Assembly: GCA_036768485.1 (NCBI GenBank)
Contig: JAVLUZ010000154.1
Location: 1,565,308 to 1,629,307 of the forward strand
Length of the DNA stretch: 64,000 nt
Origin: Mermis nigrescens
Taxonomy: Eukaryota; Nematoda; Enoplea; Mermithida; Mermithidae
Direction of reading: 5' to 3'
Of this stretch, positions 12,720-24,100 are shown in pieces (within the stretch, counting starts at the first letter, position 1; the number at the start of each line of letters is the position of its first letter). The notes under the pieces were generated by a model that ran no database searches, was not told the DNA's origin, and saw nothing but the letters and a program-made list of their open reading frames with translations. A program made the position numbers and the translations under genes.

Positions 12720-12943
12720 TAATCCGTTTCATTAAGCTTTGAGGTTTATGAAAAAATTTAAGGTGCCTACAGAAGTGTTATAAACTAATACAGTAAATAT
12801 GATTTTCTACAGTATATCAAGTCATGTAGAGATGTATGCCATTGCTAAGCGGCATGAGTGTAGCAAAATTTTAAAGCGTTTTTGTAGCCTGGTTCTTGCG
12901 GAGAAATTTAAAAGAAAACCGCAAAGTTAAATGAAACAGACTA
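12720..12943. mobile_element. Mariner-like MITE (TATAATCCGTTTCATT ends)
   Basis: Inverted ends TATAATCCGTTTCATT and AATGAAACAGACTATA, with TA at each edge. Related ends bound 13089-13588 and 14608-14774. Confidence 0.6.
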
Positions 12944-13088
12944 TAGCTTAAACGCTGTTTTGGCACTAATGTGGACGGGTCGAATAGGGTTCGAGAAGCC
13001 TTTAAATTTAATCGTCTTTACCGGCCAAGCGGTGCATTCATGCATCTGAATAAATACCGCTGATGTATTCCATGGAATAATTTAATTA

Positions 13089-13588
13089 TAGTTTGTTTAC
13101 TTTATTCGAGAGCTTTTTAGTCAATTCTTTTAAGGGCTACAGTAAGCGAAACAAGACGAATTACTGTTATTCGGCAGATCAGCTCAGTGAGGGCGAGTGG
13201 CTTGAATTCTTCCATTTTTGATGCACTAATCCGCCTATATAAATTTAATTTAAGCACTAAGTAAAGAGCTATCGGGTGGAATCGATGCCAGTTGCTTCGA
13301 CACGACAAGCAGACGTTTTACCACCGAGCTATGAGGGAGTTCGCGGCGTTTCTTTACATTTTAGTCTATTGTGTTTAAAGTGTCAACCAAGGATAAGCTG
13401 AATGCGCGATTATCTGTAAGTTGATTGATTTGCAAGACGAGATTAAATTATGTCGCAAAATATTATTGAAAAACCCTTCTCTGCTACTAACTACAGTGAG
13501 ATCTATTACAGTAAATAAGAAAGAAGGGGTTAGTGTAGCCTCAGAAAACATTTACTGAAAAAGCTCTCGGATAAATGAAACAGACTAT
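13089..13588. mobile_element. Mariner-like MITE carrying a tRNA-like segment
   Basis: Ends TATAGTTTGTTTACTTTAT and ATAAATGAAACAGACTATA with TCGAGAGCTTTTT just inside both. On the minus strand near 13345-13265 it contains an A box-like TAGCTCGGTGG and a B box-like GCATCGATTCC about 45 bp apart. This suggests a tRNA relic or SINE caught in the element. Confidence 0.5.
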
Positions 13589-14607
13589 AAAATTAAGATT
13601 AAGAATGCACAATGGACGTTAGGTACACCCATAGGTTATTTACCTATATTACCTACATAAAGTAACTTGCAGACATGCACAGCATGGGTTTTGAATGGGT
13701 GAAATTTAAAAGTGCATTTCTGGGCCGAAAAATGGTGGTAAGTACGCGTAAATTGTTTTTCGGCGTTTCTGATGATGCTCTATCGTTTTAGACCATAAAA
13801 ACGTAAAGGAATTTGGAAAAATTGAAGTAACTGAACAAAAATGTGTTTATGAAATTTCGACGCTTTTGAACAAATGTATAAATAGCTAAAAAGGCATAAA
13901 ACACATTTTCGACGAATTTCGGAAACTTTTGGAAAATAGTGGATTCAGGGGGCGAAAAAATTTCTGCGAGTCAAACCCCCCCCCCGATCATAATCGGTAG
14001 CTTGTGGGCTATTGTCCGCCATGAACCTGATAATATATCATAATATAAGCGAGCACGATTGAAGCGGATAAACAGCATCCGCTTACTACACTAGCTAACA
14101 CAAAAAGAATCGACCGCGATCTCATCATTAAATAATAATACTAAACGAATAAGTAGTCATAGGAAGGCACAAGGAATTTATCCTATGAATGATAGCGTGC
14201 CAGGTTTTATCATCAATAGATGCTTTTCGACTTTCCGCGGAAATTCGCCATTGATTTCGTTACTTCCATGCTATGTCCAAGGTAGAACGAAACAGGAACT
14301 GGCAGCAGCCTAAAAGAGATTTAAGCTTAAAGTACAAAGCGTAATACTATACAGAGCCAGAGACGTATTAGAATAAACCAATTATGTCGAATTAATTAGA
14401 ATATTAATTTGTTTCCTAAACCCATATTTTATTTGATTCATGTGATTCAGAGGATGGTCATGCAGGCAAATAGGAAAATTTGAAGTACAGAATCCTGGGG
14501 TCAGTTTCAGGAAATTTTTGAATTTTCGCTATTGTTTTGAGCAAAGAAAACTCGCAAGGATGCTTAAAACAGCATATTTGTTAGGCTTTCTGAAACACTG
14601 TAAATTA

Positions 14608-14774
14608 ACAGTCTGTTTCACATAAGTCTGGGCATAAGTTTTAAGAATTATTTCGTCGAGTAAGCCGACAAATTATGATAATTATATATCAAACTAATTG
14701 TATAATCGCCATCTGTCAGTTTATTGTCAAAAAAGTTTTTAAAATTTATGCCCAAACTTGTGTGAAACAGATTA
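14608..14774. mobile_element. Mariner-like MITE
   Basis: A 167-bp element with ends ACAGTCTGTTTCACATAAG and CTTGTGTGAAACAGATTAT; the inverted match extends about 30 bp (GGGCATAA). Confidence 0.65.
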
Positions 14775-15075
14775 TAGGCGTCCAGCCAGTCCATTCTGGT
14801 GTTCAATCCCTCCTCACCCAGAACATATATGATAATGGCGTGTAATGACCAAACTTGATCATACCGAAAGCCCTCAAATTCGGAACTAAATTAATACAAA
14901 ATTAGCAGGATAATAAAAGTTATGAACAGGAATTATGGAAAAAATATTGCGGTATAATTAAAAGTAATTGTTTATGCTAATTTAGCATATGTTCGGAATT
15001 TCACTCAAAAATACGAGTGCGTCTCATCAGTCCCACCGTTTCAACAATCCCTTCAAAAATCCGAACAGTCCCATC

Positions 15076-15342
15076 CATACGTGGGCAGCAAGAAAATTCT
15101 GGGGGGGGTGCAAGATTTTTGAAGGTCAAAAAATGGTCTTAAAAATGGTGGTATGGCGATAAAAACACCATTTTTCGACGTTTCTTATCAAGCAATATCC
15201 ATTGGCATCAAAAAATTGCGAAAAAAACGAAAAAAAATTTTAAAAAATTGGATTCTGGGGGGGGGGTATTTTGATTTATAGGGGGGGGGTATTTTGGTTT
15301 CTGGGGGATGCATACCCCCTAAACCCCCCACGCCCAGGTGTG
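15076..15342 (+). mobile_element. Small hAT element (CATACGTGGGC family)
   Basis: Complete copy, TSD GTCCCATC / GTGCCATC (7 of 8). It contains the family landmarks: TTCTGGGG after the left end, an AT-rich middle with ATGGTGGTATGGCG, and G-runs before the right end. Confidence 0.85.
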
Positions 15343-16416
15343 GTGCCATCAATCATCTGTCACGCAGATCAATGATGTTCCTGCTTCTTCGCAAGCTTAT
15401 TAAAACGTATTGCAAATTCATTTGCAAAATGGCAACTTGCAATGACGTTCTCAACTATCCATCCAAGCTCGAATTTGAAAACTTTATCAACTCGCTTTGT
15501 ACACAATTTTAGTGCGTTGCAAAGGATATCAATAAAGGAAATTAACTGTGCGGCGCAAAGCGTCGAAAAATATTGAGATATCTAGTACGCTTTATGCAAA
15601 TTTGGGCCGCTAGGCGAATAAAAGTTTTAAATCCGTAATTCAGCGTGACTGGAAATTTCCCAATCAGCTCAAAGATATGCTCAAATCTATTTTTGCCGTC
15701 TTTCAAATACGCTTAGAAAAATTTTGATTCTTTCCTCAAGACATGCATATCACGTAACAAGCGGATAAGGAATCTCCCATCATAAATGGGCAGCGAAGCG
15801 ATCAAATTCTGGGGAATCTGGGTGGTGTAAAACCTAGCTAAAATCCCAAAAAACACGCGGAATTCAGTTCTGGGGTCTATCGATTTTGGGTGTCTACCGA
15901 ATTCTCGGAACCTAAACCTTCTTATCCCTCAAAAATCCGTTCACAGTTTTGGCAGTTTTCTCGCTATTTTAAGTTGCTTTTGTTGAGCCATTTTTAGACA
16001 AAAATTGAAAGTCATTTACCTCCTTCTGAAAAGAAGCCGAACCTCCAAATTTTGAGCTTTTATATGTTTACTTAGAACCCTTTGTAAAAATGAAAGCGAA
16101 TCAATAACAAACCATTTTAACGAGCTGACGAAGAAACAGAAACGTAAAATGATCTAAAAAGAGTTAAGCGTACAATGGAAAAATAGAAATACAGATATAA
16201 TATGCATGCAATAAACTCAATATGTAGTTGTTAATTTTTTTGCTGATGCTGCTGAAAATTTTTCACTAAAACTAATGTGATGGTAGGGCAGTTTGGACAG
16301 TAGGACTTCTTGAGCTGGTGAAATTATTGGGACTATAGAACTGGTGGGACTGTCGGTTATTCTCGATGAAACTTTCGAGATCAGTGAGCTGAACGGATCG
16401 GTGGGGCCGTTGTGAC

Positions 16417-16528
16417 CACACGTGGGCGTAAAGATTACAGTAGTCCCCCAGAATTCTATTTTTAGAAACATTTTAAGCAATTTTATCCATCCTGACCCCC
16501 CCCCAGAATTTTCTTGCTGCCCACGTAT
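16417..16528 (-). mobile_element. Short variant of the CATACGTGGGC hAT family
   Basis: A 112-bp copy in minus orientation (starts CACACGTGGGCG, ends GCCCACGTAT). TSD GTTGTGAC / AGTGTGAC matches at 6 of 8. It lacks the AT-rich middle of the longer copies. Confidence 0.65.
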
Positions 16529-16942
16529 AGTGTGACTTGCTGATGCACAAAAAATTATTGATCGATCTGCTCTACTAATAATAAGGTTTGTATTATATTG
16601 CATTTTATTAGATTCTTTTAGTTTTTATTTCACAGATTTTTTCGGCTTTATACCCTTTTACTTATAAGATTATTTAACTAACTTTGCTTCTTACTATTCT
16701 ACCATTTTATTTTTATTACTTACTATTTTATTTTTACTTATTTAATTAATAACGTGTTTTGTTTTATTTTTTATTACTTAATTTCGCTGATTTCCCGAGA
16801 ATAGGAAAGATGAAGTTGAAGGAAAATAAATTATTTTCAAGTTTGACTCACAAAATATGAAAGAATTCGAGGGCGAAATATATGTATATATATAAGCACA
16901 TATCCTTCTTACGCCTACATATGAACGAGTGGGGCAGAGAGT

Positions 16943-17103
16943 CAGGCACGTATCTCTGGGGGAATGGGGGAGTTCGGACCCCCCAAAATTCAGAAAAATC
17001 TGACTTTTTAAACGTTATTTTGTGCTATTTTTGGCCTTTTTGGGCTTAGTCTCCCCAAAAATTGGTGTTGTCCCTCAAAATAGGACGGCCAGCTACGTGC
17101 CTG
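16943..17103. mobile_element. 161-bp hAT-type MITE (CAGGCACGTA ends)
   Basis: Inverted ends CAGGCACGTA / TACGTGCCTG with TSD CAGAGAGT / CAGATAGT (7 of 8). A second copy, split by another element, lies at 62055-62432. Confidence 0.78.
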
Positions 17104-17589
17104 CAGATAGTATTTGATTTTTAATTTTGAAAGATGACCATAGAGAAAAATTTTTAAATTCTTTCAATCTTTGCGATTTTTTCGACGCCAATAGATGCCG
17201 ACGCAGGCACCATCCGTTTGGGTCAGTCAGCGAAACGATCGATTATGACCAGCAGATACTGAACGACACGGACTGCAGATGGCCAACAACAGCATAATGG
17301 GTTGGTGTTAGAGTAGTTCAAAGCTACCTACCAACCCAGAGACTTCCCTGAAGCGGAATCCCCAGAAGAAACGTCAAAAATTATGTTTTTTGGTCCAGCC
17401 ATAAATTTTTCGACACTTTTTTGATTGAAAAAATTTTTTCTTCGAAAAGTTTTAATTTTATTATCTTAATTGATAGAGCATGTCGAAACCGTCAAAAAAT
17501 TTTTTGCGAGCTATCCTGACGAATTTTTCGAGATACAGACCAATTTATGTTGAGTCCGCCTCCCTTGGCCGAATCCTGGATACGGACCT

Positions 17590-17970
17590 GATAATGTGCA
17601 TACATGATTTTTATGGGGGTTAGGGGCATCACCCCCACAGAATTCGCGACTGACCAAAAGTTTCCAAAGTTGTCAGAAAATTCGCAGAAAAGGTGCTATT
17701 TTAAAGGTTTCAGTTATCTCTTTGCTTAAAAGAGTCAAATTTTCGGAGCTTCGCGCCATTTATTCATATTTTTGACCATATTTTGTGCAAATTGCCCGAA
17801 TTTTAGTGATTTTTTATTATATGTTTTAATCCTTTTATGCTGCATCGCCAGAAACTACGAAAAACTATGTTTCTGACGCGTTATTCACCATTTTTGAGCC
17901 CAGACAAGGATAGTTGAAATTTCATTCCTTCCCCCAGAATGCCCAGCTCATGCTGTGCACGTCTGGCCAT
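17590..17970 (+). repeat. Dispersed element with GCTTCGCGCC hairpin (family 2)
   Basis: Shares GTGCATACATGAT, CAGAATTCGCGA, AAAATTCG and (G/C)GGAGCTTCGCGCCAT with 24345-24560 and 33275-33670. These are three diverged copies. Its right edge touches the last coding exon of the dehydrogenase gene. Confidence 0.55.
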
Positions 17971-17975
17971 GGGTC

Positions 17976-18105
17976 TCACCCTTTCAAGAAAATGAACAAG
18001 TATAGCATGCGAGGGATAGCCAACATCCGTTGATTGGTTAGTATAGCATCCATAATCCTATCGGTCGCCCTATCGGGTTCCATGATGGGCAATGTCGACG
18101 AAAAC
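17976..18105 (-). CDS. SDR exon 5 (C-terminal block)
   Basis: Acceptor ACTTTATTCAG. It encodes [20 protein letters not shown], then [20 protein letters not shown], and ends KG-stop. Many family members run on for another 15-25 residues, so the overlapping GTGAGA donor at 17970-17975 may be real and the terminal exon may lie further down. Confidence 0.78.
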
Positions 18106-21100
18106 CTGAATAAAGTCTTCAATCAGGAAAAAATAACAGAATTCTTATAAAAATTCATAATCCGACTTTGTCGTCACTCCGTCAAACATTCCGGTATTCA
18201 TGTAATAAGGGCAAACCAACGTTGTGTGAATATTCTTGAAGCCGAGCGTATCGAGTTCCAGAGCCAGACTTTCGTGAAAACCAACCACTCCGAACTTTGA
18301 CGCGCAATAATCAGTTAAACCGTTAATGGCTGAAATAGAACGATTTAAATTTTAATTTAATTTAATTTCAATTTCCAGAGCAAATTTAAACCCAAAAAGA
18401 GAGGCGAGATCGGCATAGGAAACAAGATATAAAAAAATAAAAACACATAAGAGGCAAGATACTAGAAATAAAAATGCATACACATAACAGACTGACTTTA
18501 TTCTCAGAAAAAAACAAAAAGGGAAACCCTTTTCGGGAAAAATACGGCTAAAAGAACAGAAAAAAAGAAAAATTCTCGTAAAAATGTTATGAACCGACTA
18601 GAAATTGCGAAATAAGACATTTTGGTCGCAATTTCATTATTGACAACGATTTTCGAGCCTGTTTTAGCCCAATAAAGCATTTTTTAGCTTTATCGCTTTA
18701 TGTCATCCACTGAATTTCTTGGCGGTTTCGTAGGCTCTTTAACACAAATTTACACTACAAAAAAATTTTGTTAGCAAAGTCTTTTAGGACGAAGACATAT
18801 AGCGACTTCAGCATCGATTGTTCACATTTACGCGAAAATTGAGACAATTTTTAATTCGTTTGCATTGCATTTTCTTAACAGCACGCATCTGCAAGTAATC
18901 GAAGTTTTAGTCGACCATGATTCCGTGCATCTTTAAGCCCATTCTTTTTAGCTTCTCCGACACTACGGTCGTAATTTTTACATATGAATGATGATAAATA
19001 AATGTTTTACAGTAAGAAAGTCTTGCATACACAAAATTTTCAAAAAAGTTAAAAATTCTGAAGAAAAAATCTGAGACGAGCATGAGCAAGCACAGATCCC
19101 AGAAAACGCTAAAATAAACTCGTATAATGCGCATATACAAAAGCAAAGTTTCGAGATGTGGAAACCGAGGTGTCGAACTTACAATCAGTCTGGATCTGTC
19201 GCTATCTTCAGATCCTTTTAAAATAATTGAAATTAAAGTTGAATTTTCAATAATCTTTGTGTAGATATCGTAGAAAGCTCAAAAACTCATTTTTTGCCTA
19301 TCTACCAGTGTTGTTGAGATACCCAACTTCTAAATTTTTGCCGAACGCACCAAATTCAGAAGGCCAGCCAGCTATACTAGTGCAGGGTAGCGTCGTTAAA
19401 CGTTAACGTTATTTAAATATCCTTAATTTTTAAAAGGTATTTTTCAGCATAACATTCTTCATGATTTTTGTATTCTTCTTATGTTCTAGTAGAGAATTTT
19501 GTGCTAAAGCTGAAAATATCGTTCAAAATCCACTGGCATTAATATTAAGGTCAAAAACGAAATTGACGTTTCTCGGTCCTTATCCCACACCTCCTACTCC
19601 ATGCGCCCAAGTGTGGTCGGACGGCAGGGTCTAGATAGTAATGTAAAAAGAATGAAAAAAGAAGTAAAAAGAAGTCTCATCGATTCTAGCTAGAAGCATT
19701 TATTTATCTATCGATCTATATATTCAAATCTCTATTAATTTTCCTACTTATTTATTTATTATTCAATAATTTATTATGTATTGATTATTTAATTAATTAA
19801 TTTGATTATTTACCTGATCATTCATTTATTTATTTGTTTATTAATGTATTATAAATGATTATTTATTGAGTTTTCTCTTGTTGGTCGAACCAGACCCTCA
19901 GTCCATCGATCATACTTTTTGAAAATTCCATTTTGCACTCTTAAAATCTACGAAAAAATTGCACGGAAAATGTCAACGCATCAGAGCGATTATACTTAAA
20001 TAAATACTTTCATTTCGGACCATTATTCCCATTAGGGTTTAAACCGAAGTAAAGTTTTAAGACCCTATGCATGAGCAAGGCCAACAAAAGCTTTTACCAA
20101 TCTGTCCTGCCCCACTCGATATTGTGACTAAGTGGCCTGAATTGCGTTCCATCATTTTGGGTAGAAAGGCTTTGGCAGTCTGCCAAGTAGAAATAAACAC
20201 CATTCATTAAAATTGGGAAAGCTATTGACAAGCTTCAAAACAAAAACAAGAATACTGTTTACCCAAAAGTGAGCTAAACAGTTCACTTCCATCGTCTTTA
20301 TTATAGCCTGATCGGGACAACTCAGCAAATTCTTCCCCGTTACTATACCAGCGTTATTGATCAAAATATCAACGTCGCCTACTTCACTACGCACACGCTT
20401 AGCGACCCTAAATTTGGCAATGATTAGTTGTAATTTTATGATATTCGATGTTGATACAGCACGAATTAAGGGTTATTGCACAAGGACTAAGAAACTGAAT
20501 AAATATTTCGTAGCAGACTAAGTTACTAAGTACACTTGTTAATTTCTGAGTTATTTCCTTAATTTGTTAAAACTGTCAATTTCACCGCACCTTAATGGTT
20601 TAAAACTAATTTTATACAAAAAAATTAAGATTGAGGATGATTAGACCATTAATGCCAGTTCGACGAGAGTCAGTCAAAGTGATTTTTTGGGCTAATGAGG
20701 CTTTAAAATATTGCAAATTTTAAATGACATTATGTTAAAAAAATTCGAAAAAAAGTTAAATTTCGTGGAACGGAACAGAAAAGCGTACAGAAAAGAGTCA
20801 GAAAATCAAGTGAAAGACGCCGTTTGAACGCGTGAACTCGGTAGGCACTAGTAACTAAGTAGATTAGTGGGCCATTATATTAAACTAAAGTGCAGAATAA
20901 CATTAATAGCAATACTGTAACTTACTAAACATTACATGTGGTCAAAAATCGCTTGTATTATTTATAATAAAAAATATAATAAAACATATAGGTATGAATA
21001 TCAGACGCTTTTTCATTAGCACCCAGAAATATTACATTGATAAAATGAAAGTTTAACAAGATATTTTACAGAAATTTGTTACCCACTAATCGAGGAAATG

Positions 21101-24100
21101 CATACCAAGGATTTGTTTCTATTTTTGTAAGTCAGAGCGGAGTTTTGTCGTATCCGTTACCCTCGTCAACTGAATATATACCTACATCGTGCATCTATGT
21201 TTGTACACATACGTGCTGTGCAGTCCGAATGCATTTAACTTGTTTCTCACGCTCATCATCAAACTTTAGCATGGGCGAAAAATTGGGGCGGTCGGAGAAT
21301 CGGGACGGTCGGAGAAACGCGAATTTAGCGTGTCTAAAAACAACATTTTATACAATTGGTCGGAGAATCGGGATGGTCGGAGAATCGAGACGATCGGAGA
21401 ATCAAGACGGTCAGAGAAACGGGACAGACCCAAAATGAAAGCCGGAAATGGATGAAAATTGAAAGCTTTCTTGAAAAGTACCCCAAATAAAATCGATAAT
21501 CTGTAAGAGCGATTGTGTCCCGATTCTCCGATGGTCCCGATTGTCCGACCGTCCCGATTCCCTGACTGTCCCTACACTCCGATCTCCGACTTAAACTCGA
21601 ATCTGACAGGTAGCACTGATCACACGTCAATTAACTGTTGACCGGTAGCTTGGGTTTAATGAATACGCATAAAGAATGAATTAAGAATAAGACTAATTTA
21701 ATGAATTAATTATTATACTACCTTAATGGCTTAGGTGCGCAAGGTCGAACTTTCAGAGGGGGTTAAAACCAAAAAGCGGTAGATGTGCTTCGTAAAAAAG
21801 GATTCTGATGCGAAAAACGATGGTTTCGCTTTAAAACAATCAATTATATAGCCTGTTTGGACTCACAAACATAGCTATATAGCCTTTTTGGCTTTTTTGG
21901 AGTCGATAAAATAGCTATAACGTTTTATTCAGTTGGCCAGAGAATCGGGACAGTCGGGGAGTCGGGATAGTCGGAAAACCGGGACATTCGGAGAAACGGG
22001 AATTTTTCATTTTAAAAAATTATCTTTTATACAATTCGTCGGAGAATCGGGAGGGTCGGTGAATCGGGACGGTCGGAGGAACAGAAATTTCAGGAATATC
22101 AAAATAACCTGCTTTATCGTCAGACGGAGAATCGGGACGGTAGGAGAATCGGGAGGGTCGGAGAATTGGGCCAGTCGGAGAAGCGGGACAGACCCGTAAG
22201 AGCAGCGGGTATGCAGGCACTAAGCTGACCTTCTGAATTTGAGGGGACTAAAATTTTGAAGTCAGATATCTCAACAATAACTTGTAGATAAACAAAAAGA
22301 ATGACATTTTTGTGCGTTTCTCAGCAAGCTATATAGATTGGAGAAAAAAATTAATTTAACAAATTTATTTTGATGCCTTCGAAAAGGATGTCATATAAAA
22401 TGACCGCACCTCAAGATTATATCCACTATACTAAAAAATTGTTTTACTTGTGTTATGCTCAATTCTGGTATGTACATTACATCGAATTAAATTACACTAC
22501 ATTACATTGCAAAGAATGAAAATACAGAAAACAAGTAGTATTGCGTGAAGCGTCAGAAAATTTTGACATGCTCACTGTGTTTTTACAAACTTGGGCCGTC
22601 GGAAGACTAAAAGTTATGCAAAAACAATAAATTCAGCGCGAAGCGCTCGAAAATTTTTGGCACATCAGCTCAAAAGTATGCTAAAACCTGTTCTGACGGT
22701 CCTCCAACTGAGCTTTCAGAATTTTCACTCTTTTCTTTTGGGAATCCTTGTAGAGAATACTCGTAATAGATGGCGAGAACAATAATTGAACAACCATGAG
22801 AGGTTAATTTGTATTTATCACTTAGTATTACGATTTGTCCCCTTATTATTTTCAAGCGTCTCACAATTTTCGGTTAAACAAGTGGGTAATTAATAATTCA
22901 ATAATTCAATTATAAAAATGTATAGAAGGCAAATGCAAGATGATTCAAATAAATATTGACCATTATTTTTTCAATGATTCAGTTTGGAAATGTAGGAATT
23001 CATCAAATTTGGCGAGAATCTAATTTTGATTAAATTGGTTTCGAATTTTCCGGGGGATTTATGTCGAAGACCCAACATCATAGGCAAACACTCTCTACTT
23101 TTCGGAAAAAACTATTATTGACCTCTGAGATTTGTTTGGTTGCTGAGGAATGGCATTTAATAAAAAAATTAACAATGGAGAGATATTTTTCCTTTGTTTT
23201 CCTTTTATAAAATCCATTTTACGCTGCTCTTAACATTTTTCTTAACCCGGCTTTAAACTTCATATTTCACATTTTACGACGTTGAGTATTTTTTCATTTT
23301 TGAGCCTATTATCATTTCATTTTATTTCAATCTTCAAAGTTAAGATTACGTTCGTTACAGCTCGGCAAGGAAAGTTCTTCGTGAGGACAACATGGTACTT
23401 ATTGAGCATCAGGTATTGAATGTTCAAGCTAATCGAGCCTTAGATTTCTCAAGGGCTCTAAAGTAGAGAAAATTTCAAGTACAATTTCAAAAATAATGAT
23501 TTGAGGATAAAAATGGTTTCTTATAAATTTTAGCAGCTTACCCTTTTTTGATATGATTGGGGCAGAATCACGAAAAAACAGTCAAATTTCGATTATGGGG
23601 GTCTCCGAAACCCCACGCCCATGTGTGGTAATATGATTTAAACTCTCACCTGCACGTACGTACCTACTCAATCCATGATACCTACATTTCAAAATAAAAT
23701 TCATGGAAAAAAGCCAGTTAATTAGGATTGCGACTTGACAGCCCCCTTATTAAAATTTTATCTTTTTCATTTTTTTATTTCTTACGTTTCTTTGTAACGA
23801 TCGTTGATGAGTTAAATCTTGTATTGTAATAAATAACAATAGGAAGACGTCATTATGACAAAATTGGAAGAAAACGTAAGAAAAAAGGAAAACAATTTCG
23901 TTTTAACGAGGAACATGAAGTACAAAGGAATGACACTACTTGAAAAGAATTACATTAGCATCACACTGTTTACGAGAATCAAAAGATTTTAAAACGAGTA
24001 AAACAAGCAAGAAAATAACTGAATACACAAAAATACAAATTAGGAATACATAAATAAATATAGAAAATAAGACAAACAGGCGAAGTCGTCAGAGAGAAAG

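Noticed and set aside
13265..13345. Functional tRNA gene on the minus strand
   Set aside because: A and B boxes are present, but acceptor and anticodon stems do not pair.
17140..17274. Candidate terminal exon of the dehydrogenase after GCCATCTGCAG
   Set aside because: The frame set by exon 5 gives a short uninformative tail; the better-looking frame does not fit the phase.
22020..22220. Proline/serine/arginine-rich open frames on both strands
   Set aside because: Products of the GGTCGGAGAATCGGGAC minisatellite.
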